Assembly (NCBI GenBank): GCA_023700785.1 | Contig: JAMPYH010000057.1 | Span: 1-11,426, forward strand | DNA length: 11,426 nucleotides | Source of the DNA: Candidatus Zixiibacteriota bacterium | GTDB lineage: Bacteria > Zixibacteria > MSB-5A5 > GN15 > FEB-12 | Reading direction: 5' to 3' | Shown here: positions 1-6,461 of the stretch, in pieces | Layout: every line of letters starts with the position of its first letter | Position numbering within the stretch: the stretch's first letter is position 1 | Program-made: the position numbers and the translations under genes | Notes under the pieces: generated by a model | Database searches by the model: none | The model's input: only the letters and a program-made list of their open reading frames with translations | Told to the model about the DNA's origin: nothing

Positions 1-27
1 AGAGAACTGCTAAGGGCAAAAGAATGA
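1..27 (+). CDS. Possible 3' end of an upstream gene (partial)
   Basis: One frame reads RELLRAKE and stops at a TGA that overlaps the start codon of the response regulator (ATGA). Such an overlap would fit a co-transcribed upstream gene, and sensor histidine kinases are common partners of NtrC-type regulators. Only eight codons are visible, so no family can be assigned. A second frame also stops here (TAA at 11-13), so the true end of the upstream gene is uncertain. Confidence 0.3.
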   Translation, partial: RELLRAKE

Positions 28-1454
28 AAAATATTCTATTGGTAGATGACGATCGGGACGTTTCACAGTCCCTGGCGAATCTCTTCGATTCGGACAAGTT
101 CCGCTTCAATTTCCTTGAAGACGGAGACAGGGTCACCTGCTATCTCGCGGAGCATGGCGACGTTGACTGCATTATGCTGGATGTCAACCTGCCGACTCTG
201 TCGGGGCTCGAGGTTCTCAAACAGATCAAACAGCTCAATGACAATCTCCCTGTCATCATGATCTCCGGCTTTGTCTCGACCGAGAACGCGATCGAAGCGA
301 TGCGTGAGGGCGCCTACGAATACCTTACCAAGCCGTTTGAGATCGAGAAGCTGGTGGACACGGTCAACAAGGCCTGTGGCTATTCTCAGCAGCAACGCAA
401 TCCGTTCACGCCGCTAAAGGAAGAACCGCATGTCGGGCTGGCGGACGAGATCATCGGCAAATCGCCCGAGATCGTCGAGATCGCCAAGCTGATCGGCCAG
501 GTCTCCAAGACCGACGCCGCGGTCCTGATCTTCGGCGAGTCCGGTACCGGTAAGGAGTTGGTCGCCCGCGCGATCCATCGCAATTCCCGCCGCAAGGATA
601 ACGCGTTCCTGTCGGTCAACTGCGCCGCCCTGCCGGAGACGCTGCTTGAGTCCGAGCTCTTTGGCCACGAGAAAGGCGCCTTCACCGGAGCCTACTATAA
701 ACGAGTCGGCAAGTTTGAACAGGCTGATGGCGGTACGCTGTTCCTCGACGAGATCGGGGATATGTCGATGCTGACCCAGTCCAAGCTGCTCCGCGTTTTG
801 CAGGAGAAGCGCTTCGAGCGTGTCGGCGGCAACGATTCGATCAAGGTCGATGTCCGTATTATCGCCGCGACCAACAAGTCGCTGGTGCAGGCGATGAAGG
901 AAGGTTCCTTCCGCGTTGACCTCTTCTACCGCCTGAAAGTCGTTTCGATCTTTATCCCGTCACTGCGCGAGCGTCGTGGCGATATCCCGCTGCTGGCCGA
1001 ACACTTCTGTCAGAAGTTCTCCAAATCGCTGGGGGTTGGGCAGAAGGAGATCTCCAAAAAGGCGATGGCGTTGCTGAGCAAGTACCAGTGGCCGGGGAAT
1101 GTCCGCGAATTGGAGAATAATATCCATACCGCGATGGTCATGTCCAAGAACGACGCGCTTCAGCCGGAAGATTTCCCGTCGTTGATGGAAGACAGCCCAA
1201 AGATCGACCTCGACCTGAACACGTTGCAGAACGATTATACCGAGACGTTCAAAAAGATCATCGATCCGATCATGCCGAAACTGATCGCCAATTCTCCCGG
1301 ACAGATCTATCACTTCCTGGAGTCGGCGCTGGAAAAGGCGGTGTTGTCGGCTTGCCTCAAGCATTTCGAAGGGAACCAGGTCAAAACCTCCGAGACGCTC
1401 GGCATCTCGCGTAATACGCTCCGCGACCGGATCGCCAAATATAATCTCTATTAG
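24..1454 (+). CDS. Sigma-54-dependent response regulator, NtrC family
   Basis: Cytoplasmic transcription activator that, when phosphorylated, hydrolyses ATP to open sigma-54 RNA polymerase promoters. The three standard domains are visible. The receiver (about residues 1-120) has the acidic D8-D10 pocket, phospho-acceptor D53 and conserved K103 in LTKPFE. The AAA+ domain (about 143-385) has Walker A GESGTGKE (171-178), an intact GAFTGA sigma-54 contact loop (218-223), Walker B FLDE with D242 and E243, and the WPGNVREL motif. The C-terminus (about 435-476) is a Fis-type helix-turn-helix, with GNQ followed by LGISRNTLRDRI. Length 476 is usual for the family. An AGGG site at 13-16 lies 7 nt before the ATG and supports the start. 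An upstream gene probably overlaps the start. Targets cannot be read from the window, and I found no convincing sigma-54 (GG-N10-GC) promoter in the intergenic regions. Class assignment is firm; the specific gene name is unknown. Confidence 0.95.
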   Translation: MKNILLVDDDRDVSQSLANLFDSDKFRFNFLEDGDRVTCYLAEHGDVDCIMLDVNLPTLSGLEVLKQIKQLNDNLPVIMISGFVSTENAIEAMREGAYEYLTKPFEIEKLVDTVNKACGYSQQQRNPFTPLKEEPHVGLADEIIGKSPEIVEIAKLIGQVSKTDAAVLIFGESGTGKELVARAIHRNSRRKDNAFLSVNCAALPETLLESELFGHEKGAFTGAYYKRVGKFEQADGGTLFLDEIGDMSMLTQSKLLRVLQEKRFERVGGNDSIKVDVRIIAATNKSLVQAMKEGSFRVDLFYRLKVVSIFIPSLRERRGDIPLLAEHFCQKFSKSLGVGQKEISKKAMALLSKYQWPGNVRELENNIHTAMVMSKNDALQPEDFPSLMEDSPKIDLDLNTLQNDYTETFKKIIDPIMPKLIANSPGQIYHFLESALEKAVLSACLKHFEGNQVKTSETLGISRNTLRDRIAKYNLY

Positions 1455-1472
1455 CCTGAACGAGCTTCATGC

Positions 1473-1513
1473 AAAAGCCTCATCTCGGCAAGGACGCCGG
1501 AATGAGGCTTTTT
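1473..1513. terminator. Bidirectional intrinsic terminator between convergent genes
   Basis: A perfect 11-bp stem, AAAAGCCTCAT (1473-1483) with ATGAGGCTTTT (1502-1512), encloses an 18-nt loop. T residues end the stem on the plus strand and an equivalent run ends it on the minus strand. It sits 18 nt after the regulator stop codon and 18 nt beyond the stop of the small minus-strand gene, so one element can end both convergent transcripts. Confidence 0.88.
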
Positions 1514-1531
1514 CGTCTGACACTCAGTTGA

Positions 1532-1642
1532 TCAGCGCTTTTTACTCTCCCTGTGGGCGAGCGTCCGCCAGAGCGTAAACGACAGGAAACCGAGTATTAC
1601 TCCCCATGAAACCAACATGAAGATCCAACCGCCTGTGGTCAT
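1532..1642 (-). CDS. MetS-like small subunit of NSS transporter, 36 aa
   Basis: A 36-residue protein beginning MTTGGWIFML. One hydrophobic helix spans about residues 6-25 and is followed by a basic tail ending ESKKR. It starts 2 nt after the transporter stop codon (TAG, two bases, then ATG), with an AGGGAG ribosome site (1651-1656) 8 nt upstream inside the transporter gene. Position, size and the helix-plus-charged-tail layout match the small single-span subunits paired with bacterial NSS transporters, of which Corynebacterium MetS in the MetPS methionine/alanine importer is the known case. By analogy it would sit in the inner membrane and be needed for transport activity of its partner. The same frame stays open upstream to 1822, but that extension lies inside the transporter gene in another frame and has no hydrophobic or family-like content, so the short start is preferred. 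It is easily missed by gene callers. Confidence 0.8.
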   Translation of the reverse strand: MTTGGWIFMLVSWGVILGFLSFTLWRTLAHRESKKR

Positions 1643-1644
1643 GG

Positions 1645-3210
1645 CTATCGCTCCCTGGAGACATACGTTTTCGGGTTGCGCCCTTTCCAGGCGATCTTGA
1701 CGGCGAAGACGAGGATCACGACCATGATGACCAGCACGATCCTTGTCCCCAGCACCCACGGCTTGTTTTCCGGAGCGATCCCCTCCATGGTAATGACATT
1801 CCACCACTCCTCCACCAGCCACCAGCTGAACATCACGATCAGTACTGTGGGCGTGACATAACGCATCACGAATTTGAACAGCCTGGGTACGCGGATCAGA
1901 CTGCCGTGGTGCATTTCCTCCCAGATCCTGTCGATGCCGACAAACCAGGCAAGGAAGACCGCTTCGAAAGCCGCTCCCGCGACAATGATGACCGTCCCGC
2001 CCCAGAAATCGAGATCGTCAAGTACCCCTTTATTTAACAGCCAGATCGCCGGCTGACACAGGAGGAACGTCACGATTGTAAAGATCGTGACCGCCTTTTT
2101 GCGCGAGATATTGAACTCATCTTCCATAAACCCAACCGCCGGCTGGGCCAGCGAGATAGAAGACGTGATTCCGGCAAGGAAGAGCATAAAGAACCAGAAG
2201 AAGCCGTAGATCGATCCTCCCGGCGTGCCGGCGAAGATCTGCGGCATCGAGACAAAACCGAGATTAAACGTTCCAGACGCGGCAATGGTCGCGATACTGG
2301 CGGTTCCAAAAAAGACGAACGCCGCCGGGATCACGATCGACCCGCCGAGCACTACTTCGGCGAATTCGTTGGTCGCCGACGCGGTCAGACCGGAGAGGGC
2401 GACATCGTCGGACTTCTTAAGATAACTGGCGTAGCTGATGATCACTCCCATCCCGAGCGAAAGCGTAAAGAATATCTGTCCAGCCGCCGCCACCCAGACT
2501 TTCGGCTCGGATAACGTAGAAAAATCGGGGTTCCAGAGAAACCCGAGTCCGTTGATCGCGTTCTGGTCTGCCGGCGCTCCGGGGGGCGCGTCGAGCGTCA
2601 ACACTCGAATGGCGAGAACGATCCCGAGTATGAATAGAGTCGGCATCGCCCAATTGCAGAGTTTCTCGATCCCTCCCTTGATGCCGTTTCTCGTCACCCA
2701 GATGTTGGTTGCGAAAGTTATGATGAAAAAGAGGAAGGCCGCGGCCGACCCGGCGAAAAAGCTCCCGTTCCCGACTCCCTGGTGTTTCTGCAGAAATCCG
2801 ACATACTCGTTCGCGGATGAGAGTTCCAGCGCGCCTGAAAGCGAATACCAGGCGTACGCGAGGCACCAGGACTCGATATAGACATAGTAGATATAGATGA
2901 TCAGCGGCCCGATGATGCCGGCGATGCCAAAGTATTTGATGAACCGGTTTTTTTGGCGAAGGGACTGAAAGATCCCCGGCGCCGAGGAGTGCCCGAAGCC
3001 GCCGCCATAGCGGCCGGCGGTCCATTCCATCCACATCAGCGGAACCCCTATCAGCACCAGCGCCACAAAATATGGGATCATAAACGCGCCGCCGCCGTTC
3101 TGGGCGGCTTGAGACGGGAAACGGAGAAAGTTACCGAGGCCGACTGCCGAACCGGCAACCGCCAGAATGATTCCGAGGCGGGTGCCCCATTGCTGACGTT
3201 TTTGAGACAT
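1645..3210 (-). CDS. Sodium-dependent amino-acid transporter, NSS/SLC6 family
   Basis: Inner-membrane symporter of the neurotransmitter:sodium symporter family (LeuT fold), which uses the Na+ gradient to import amino acids or related amines. The N-terminus carries the family signature: W8, then GSAVGLGNFLRFP (20-32), which forms the unwound TM1 that binds Na+ and substrate. The FTLSLGMGVIISYASYLKK stretch (248-266) matches TM6. The 521 residues are strongly hydrophobic, consistent with about 12 transmembrane helices. GAGGAGT (3218-3224) lies 7 nt before the ATG and fixes the start. The gene is followed after 2 nt by a MetS-like small protein, which favours a MetP-type two-component importer. 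Substrate specificity cannot be read from sequence alone; methionine or alanine is only an analogy. A promoter candidate lies at 3303-3331 and a small inverted repeat at 3228-3250 in the leader. Confidence 0.93.
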   Translation of the reverse strand: MSQKRQQWGTRLGIILAVAGSAVGLGNFLRFPSQAAQNGGGAFMIPYFVALVLIGVPLMWMEWTAGRYGGGFGHSSAPGIFQSLRQKNRFIKYFGIAGIIGPLIIYIYYVYIESWCLAYAWYSLSGALELSSANEYVGFLQKHQGVGNGSFFAGSAAAFLFFIITFATNIWVTRNGIKGGIEKLCNWAMPTLFILGIVLAIRVLTLDAPPGAPADQNAINGLGFLWNPDFSTLSEPKVWVAAAGQIFFTLSLGMGVIISYASYLKKSDDVALSGLTASATNEFAEVVLGGSIVIPAAFVFFGTASIATIAASGTFNLGFVSMPQIFAGTPGGSIYGFFWFFMLFLAGITSSISLAQPAVGFMEDEFNISRKKAVTIFTIVTFLLCQPAIWLLNKGVLDDLDFWGGTVIIVAGAAFEAVFLAWFVGIDRIWEEMHHGSLIRVPRLFKFVMRYVTPTVLIVMFSWWLVEEWWNVITMEGIAPENKPWVLGTRIVLVIMVVILVFAVKIAWKGRNPKTYVSRER

Positions 3211-3227
3211 CGACTTTACTCCTCAAA

Positions 3228-3250
3228 CAGCGTATAACGGCATAACGCTG
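3228..3250 (-). repeat. Inverted repeat in the transporter leader
   Basis: CAGCGT (3228-3233) and ACGCTG (3245-3250) are perfect inverted repeats with an 11-nt spacer, ending 3 nt upstream of the transporter's Shine-Dalgarno site. It could be an operator half-site pair or a small leader hairpin. Six-bp arms also occur by chance, so no function is claimed. Confidence 0.35.
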
Positions 3251-3302
3251 TGCTGACGCAGAGAGAGTTCCGCTCGCATCCGTTTGATATCCGATTGGCC
3301 GT

Positions 3303-3331
3303 AAGCTGGTTATCCAGTCAGTGTATGTCAA
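3303..3331 (-). promoter_or_regulatory. Promoter candidate for the NSS transporter operon
   Basis: On the minus strand a perfect TTGACA (3331-3326) is followed after 17 nt by CAGCTT (3308-3303). The -10 is a poor match to TATAAT, but the hexamer and its flank (CAGCTTACG) closely resemble the candidate on the opposite strand (TAGCTTGCG, same 17-nt spacing). The implied leader is roughly 90 nt. Confidence 0.4.
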
Positions 3332-3359
3332 CAATTATTGCCAGGTGCAGGCTTTTGAG

Positions 3360-3389
3360 TTTGACAGCAATTTTGAGAGTAAGTAGCTT
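3360..3389 (+). promoter_or_regulatory. Promoter candidate for the outer-membrane protein gene
   Basis: TTTGACA (3360-3366) is followed, 17 nt after the TTGACA, by TAGCTT (3384-3389), about 45 nt upstream of the start codon. The -10 matches TATAAT at only three positions. It fits the TAnnTT part of the Bacteroidetes-type TAnnTTTG element better, with TTTG lying 20 nt upstream of it. This is the only good promoter seen in the gap. Confidence 0.5.
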
Positions 3390-3434
3390 GCGAACACTTT
3401 TGCAGAAAACCGTCTTGGTGTAAGGGAAGGAGCC

Positions 3435-4076
3435 ATGAAAAAAACTTATCTGATCGCTGTGTTGCTGGCGGGTCTCTGTGCCGCCTCGGTCGCGGCTGAA
3501 GGAATCGGCTCGATGTTTGGCACGATGACCACCGCCCGCGCTTTGGGCATGGGAAAGGTTGATTTCGGCGCCGGTGTCGGGATAGCCGACGCTACCACGG
3601 TATTCGGTACGCTCACGTATGGGCTGTCGCGTTACACTGACGGCCGACTCAAACTGAGTATCGTCGATGAAGAAGACGATATCAATCTAGCGCTTGGGGC
3701 GGATCTGAAGTGGCAGTTCTGGGATATCAGCGAAGGCCGTAGAGAGCCGCTTGATCTGGCTTTCGGCGGATTTTTTGAGTATCTCGACCTCCCGTCAACC
3801 ACCGCGTTTCAGTTTGGCGCCGCGGTCATCGGTTCCTATCCGTTCGCGTTAAACAACGGCGGCACGTTGTCACCGTACGGCAAGTTCAATGTCCGGCTTG
3901 AGTCGCTAAGCTGGGATACGCAAACTGTCGGCGATGATGAATCCGACAGCGATATTGAGTTCGGCATCAACGGCGGTGTCCAGTGGCAGGCGACGTCGGT
4001 CATTGGTCTCTATGGCGAGTTCCAGTTTGACGGCAACGACGGCGTCTTTTTTGGCATTAACTTCAACGTCCAATAA
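3435..4076 (+). CDS. Small outer-membrane beta-barrel protein, unknown family
   Basis: A 213-residue exported protein. MKKTYLIAVLLAGLCAASVAA is a classic Sec signal peptide, with cleavage likely after AA at about residue 21. The mature part is rich in Gly and aromatic residues in alternating amphipathic segments, for example VDFGAGVGI, TVFGTLTYGL, INLALGADLKWQFW and GLYGEFQF, typical of beta-barrel strands. The last segment reads FFGINFNVQ: strand-like, but without the terminal aromatic residue usual for BAM substrates. A barrel of about 8-10 strands is plausible. AAGGAG (3427-3432) lies only 2 nt before the ATG, a tight spacing. It is a single-gene unit, with its own promoter candidate and a terminator 13 nt after its stop. 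Function is not recognised; a porin-like or structural role is inference only. Confidence 0.8.
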   Translation: MKKTYLIAVLLAGLCAASVAAEGIGSMFGTMTTARALGMGKVDFGAGVGIADATTVFGTLTYGLSRYTDGRLKLSIVDEEDDINLALGADLKWQFWDISEGRREPLDLAFGGFFEYLDLPSTTAFQFGAAVIGSYPFALNNGGTLSPYGKFNVRLESLSWDTQTVGDDESDSDIEFGINGGVQWQATSVIGLYGEFQFDGNDGVFFGINFNVQ

Positions 4077-4089
4077 CGAAAGCCTTCGA

Positions 4090-4121
4090 CGGGCCCTGCG
4101 TCAATCAGGGCCCGTTTCTTT
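4090..4121 (+). terminator. Intrinsic terminator abutting the uppP start codon
   Basis: A perfect 9-bp GC-rich stem, CGGGCCCTG (4090-4098) with CAGGGCCCG (4106-4114), has a 7-nt loop and is followed by TTTCTTT (4115-4121). It should end the outer-membrane protein transcript. Its T-tract ends directly at the uppP ATG (4122), so it occupies the place where the uppP ribosome site would be. Confidence 0.88.
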
Positions 4122-4895
4122 ATGTCATTCCTCGACGCACTTATCCTCGGCATCATTCAGGGGCTGACAGAGTTCCTGCCGGTCTCATCATCAGGGCATC
4201 TCGTCCTGGCGGAAACCATTCTCAAGATGAAACAGCCCGGCATCACACTGGAGCTGTTGGTTCATCTGGGCACACTGCTTTCGGTGATGATCTATTTTCG
4301 CTCGCAGATCTTCAGACTGGTCAAGAGCCTGTTCGTCAGGGAGATGGCCGCGGAGCGGAGGATACTTCTCCTGCTGGTCATCGGCACAATACCGGCCGGG
4401 CTTGCCGGGGTATTGTTGAAAGACTTTTTTGAGAGTACGTTCTCCAATCCGGTTGAAACTTCGATAGAGTTGATCATCACCGGAGGGATCCTATTCCTGC
4501 CGCGACTGGTAAAGGCCGGCAGCGCCGGACTTAGTTTACCGACAGTCATCTGGATGGGGATAGGTCAGGCGATCTCGATCCTTCCGGGGATATCTCGCTC
4601 CGGCTCGACCATCGTAGCCGGGCTTCTTGCGGGAGTAAAGCCGGCTGAAGCCGCGGAGTTTTCGTTTCTTCTCTCCATTCCAGCCATCGCCGGAGCGATA
4701 ATTCTGGGGATACCGGATATGGCGGATGTCGCTCCTGAACTGATCATGCCGTACGCGTTGGCGGCGGTAGTGTCGTTTATCTTCGGGCTGATCGCGGTCT
4801 ATTGGGTGCTGAACGCGGTCAAGAGGGGGAAGTTCGAGTACTTCGCCTACTATTGCTTTGCCATTGGTCTGTTCGGACTATATCTTTTCCTGTAA
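4122..4895 (+). CDS. uppP: Undecaprenyl-diphosphatase UppP (BacA)
   Basis: Polytopic inner-membrane enzyme that removes one phosphate from undecaprenyl diphosphate to regenerate the lipid carrier for peptidoglycan, O-antigen and other surface glycans. It also confers bacitracin tolerance. The two family signatures are intact: QGLTEFLPVSSSGHLVL (13-29) with E17, the serine cluster 22-24 and H26, and LPGISRSGSTI (154-164) with R159. Length 257 is close to the usual 260-275, and the hydrophobic profile fits about eight helices. The N-terminus MSFLDALILGIIQGLTEF aligns with the usual family start, so the ATG at 4122 is well supported although no Shine-Dalgarno sequence precedes it. Instead a terminator hairpin ends 7 nt upstream. 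The stop codon is immediately followed by the ATG of the next gene with no gap, so the two are probably translationally coupled. Confidence 0.95.
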   Translation: MSFLDALILGIIQGLTEFLPVSSSGHLVLAETILKMKQPGITLELLVHLGTLLSVMIYFRSQIFRLVKSLFVREMAAERRILLLLVIGTIPAGLAGVLLKDFFESTFSNPVETSIELIITGGILFLPRLVKAGSAGLSLPTVIWMGIGQAISILPGISRSGSTIVAGLLAGVKPAEAAEFSFLLSIPAIAGAIILGIPDMADVAPELIMPYALAAVVSFIFGLIAVYWVLNAVKRGKFEYFAYYCFAIGLFGLYLFL

Positions 4896-6443
4896 ATGAT
4901 CCATCGCATTCTGGTCGTTCGACTTGGGTCGCTTGGCGATGTCGTGCTGACATCCGCGGCTGTCCTTAATCTCAAATTGGCGTATCCGGAGAGCAGGCTG
5001 GTCTATCTGACCAAGGAACGATTCGCTCCGGTCGCGCGACTTTTGACCGGGGTGGATGAAGTGCTGGCTCTGCCGGAAGATTCGTCCGGCCGAGCCTTTA
5101 TCACCACACTGCTGCAACTTGATGATCGTAATTTTGACCTGGTCGTCGATCTGCACGGTAATTTCCGGTCTTTCCTGACCCGTAAACTGGTCAGTTCAGG
5201 GAACGCGGTTTCCTACCCCAAACGAAGATTAAGCCGCTGGCTCACCACGCAGAATCTCCAGGTGACCGATGCCCCGCCGCATACCATTGATCTCTACAAC
5301 AAGGCGCTGGAGAAGGCGGAGATAACCGCCTGCGCGAAACGACCGATCATGCATCATTGGAATCTGGGCGACGCGCCGGCGTCGCTCTCCGGCAGGCGTG
5401 ATCTGGTAGTGATCGCACCGGGTGCGGCGCATCCACCAAAACAGTGGCCGATCGAGAAGTTTCTGGCGGTCGCGCGCGGCCTGATCGAACGTCATGGCGC
5501 GCATATCCTCTGGACCGCGGTTGGGTCAGACAGACTGACTGGTGAGTCCCGCAGGGAGATGGGGGAGCATTGCACTGAACTGGTTGACCTCCCGATCGAT
5601 CAACTGGCGCCGATTCTCGCTCAAGCTCAGGTGGCGATATCAAACGACTCCGGCCTGATGCACCTCGCGTCGGCGGTCGGCGCTCCGGTTGTCGCGATCT
5701 TCGGCCCCACGCATCCGTCACTCGGGTTTGAGCCGCGCGGTATCCATGACCGGATCATCCAGGTCGAAGAGTACTGCCGCCCCTGCTCGTTACATGGGAA
5801 AAAACCATGCTTCCGCACGGAGCAGTTCTGTTTCACTCGAATCTCTCCTGAGATGGTCCTTGCCGCTGCCGGCGAACACTTAACTCGCCCGCTAAACAAG
5901 GCGGTGTTTTTCGACCGCGACGGCACCCTGATAGTCGATAAGCATTACCTCTCCGACCCGGACCAGATCGAACTGCTTCCCGGAGCTATTGACTCGCTCA
6001 AAAGGGCCAGACAGTCGGGATATAGATTGGTCGCCATTTCCAACCAGTCGGGAGTGGCGCGCGGCTATTTCTCACTTGAGTCCGCGCAGGCTGTCTCCAA
6101 GCGCTTTGAACAGATCCTTGCCGAGTCTGGTGTCGCGCTTGACGGCTCCTATATCTGCCCTCATTTTCGCTCCGGCACGGTTCCGCAGTATTCGATTGCC
6201 TGCGACTGCCGCAAGCCGCATCCCGGAATGGCGGAACAGGCCGCGCGTGAGCATCGAATCAATCTTCATCGGTCGGTAGTCATTGGGGACAAACTCGACG
6301 ACCTGAACCTCGGACTCGTTTCTGGCGGCCGATCGATACTGGTCCGGTCCGGACACGGCGCTCTGGCGGAACAATCGACAGCTTCCATCGCTCTATATAA
6401 CAGAGTCTCTGTTATAGACTCCGTTCAAGATCTTTCTCTTTAG
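4896..6443 (+). CDS. GT9 heptosyltransferase fused to GmhB-type heptose bisphosphate phosphatase
   Basis: A 515-residue two-domain protein. Residues 1 to about 330 are a GT-B glycosyltransferase of family 9 (ADP-heptose:LPS heptosyltransferase type). Evidence is the N-terminal ILVVRLGSLGDVVLTSA, the IAPGAAHPPKQWP segment, the nucleotide-sugar motif NDSGLMHLASAVGAPVVAIFGPT, and a Cys cluster, CRPCSLHGKKPC. Residues 336-515 are a HAD phosphatase of the GmhB type: FFDRDGTL with nucleophile D340 and D342, SNQSG, the zinc-loop ligands C421, H423, C436 and C438 preceding RKPHPGM, and GDKLDDL (464-470). GmhB removes the C7 phosphate from heptose 1,7-bisphosphate in the cytoplasm. The GT9 half would transfer activated heptose to a lipid acceptor at the inner face of the inner membrane. 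Both active sites look intact. No ribosome site is visible, and the ATG touches the uppP stop, so reinitiation is likely. Which heptose anomer or nucleotide form is made cannot be told. Confidence 0.9.
   Translation: MIHRILVVRLGSLGDVVLTSAAVLNLKLAYPESRLVYLTKERFAPVARLLTGVDEVLALPEDSSGRAFITTLLQLDDRNFDLVVDLHGNFRSFLTRKLVSSGNAVSYPKRRLSRWLTTQNLQVTDAPPHTIDLYNKALEKAEITACAKRPIMHHWNLGDAPASLSGRRDLVVIAPGAAHPPKQWPIEKFLAVARGLIERHGAHILWTAVGSDRLTGESRREMGEHCTELVDLPIDQLAPILAQAQVAISNDSGLMHLASAVGAPVVAIFGPTHPSLGFEPRGIHDRIIQVEEYCRPCSLHGKKPCFRTEQFCFTRISPEMVLAAAGEHLTRPLNKAVFFDRDGTLIVDKHYLSDPDQIELLPGAIDSLKRARQSGYRLVAISNQSGVARGYFSLESAQAVSKRFEQILAESGVALDGSYICPHFRSGTVPQYSIACDCRKPHPGMAEQAAREHRINLHRSVVIGDKLDDLNLGLVSGGRSILVRSGHGALAEQSTASIALYNRVSVIDSVQDLSL
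6396..6416. repeat. AT-rich 21-bp perfect palindrome inside a coding region
   Basis: TATAACAGAG (6396-6405) and CTCTGTTATA (6407-6416) are perfect inverted repeats around a single central T at 6406. It lies in the last part of the GT9-GmhB gene, 46 nt before the amrS start, and is much more AT-rich than its surroundings. A competing smaller hairpin, GAGTC (6403-6407) with GACTC (6417-6421), overlaps it. It could be a protein-binding site or an RNA hairpin between the two genes; no T-tract follows, so it is not a standard terminator. Confidence 0.55.
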
Positions 6444-6461
6444 CCAAGGAGCAGGTCGGTC

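Noticed and set aside
1643..1822. Longer N-terminus for the small NSS-associated protein
   Set aside because: The extension is encoded inside the transporter in another frame and its translation is polar and low in meaning. The internal ATG at 1642 has its own ribosome site and begins the hydrophobic helix.
2417..3034. 205-codon minus-strand open frame inside the transporter
   Set aside because: It is a frame-shifted shadow of the NSS transporter on the same strand. The transporter frame carries the family signature and the ribosome site; this one is rich in Arg and Leu without hydrophobic pattern.
4116..4130. Possible later start for uppP to gain a ribosome site
   Set aside because: Starting later would remove part of the QGLTEFLPVSSSGH signature region or leave a truncated first helix; the ATG at 4122 matches the usual family N-terminus.
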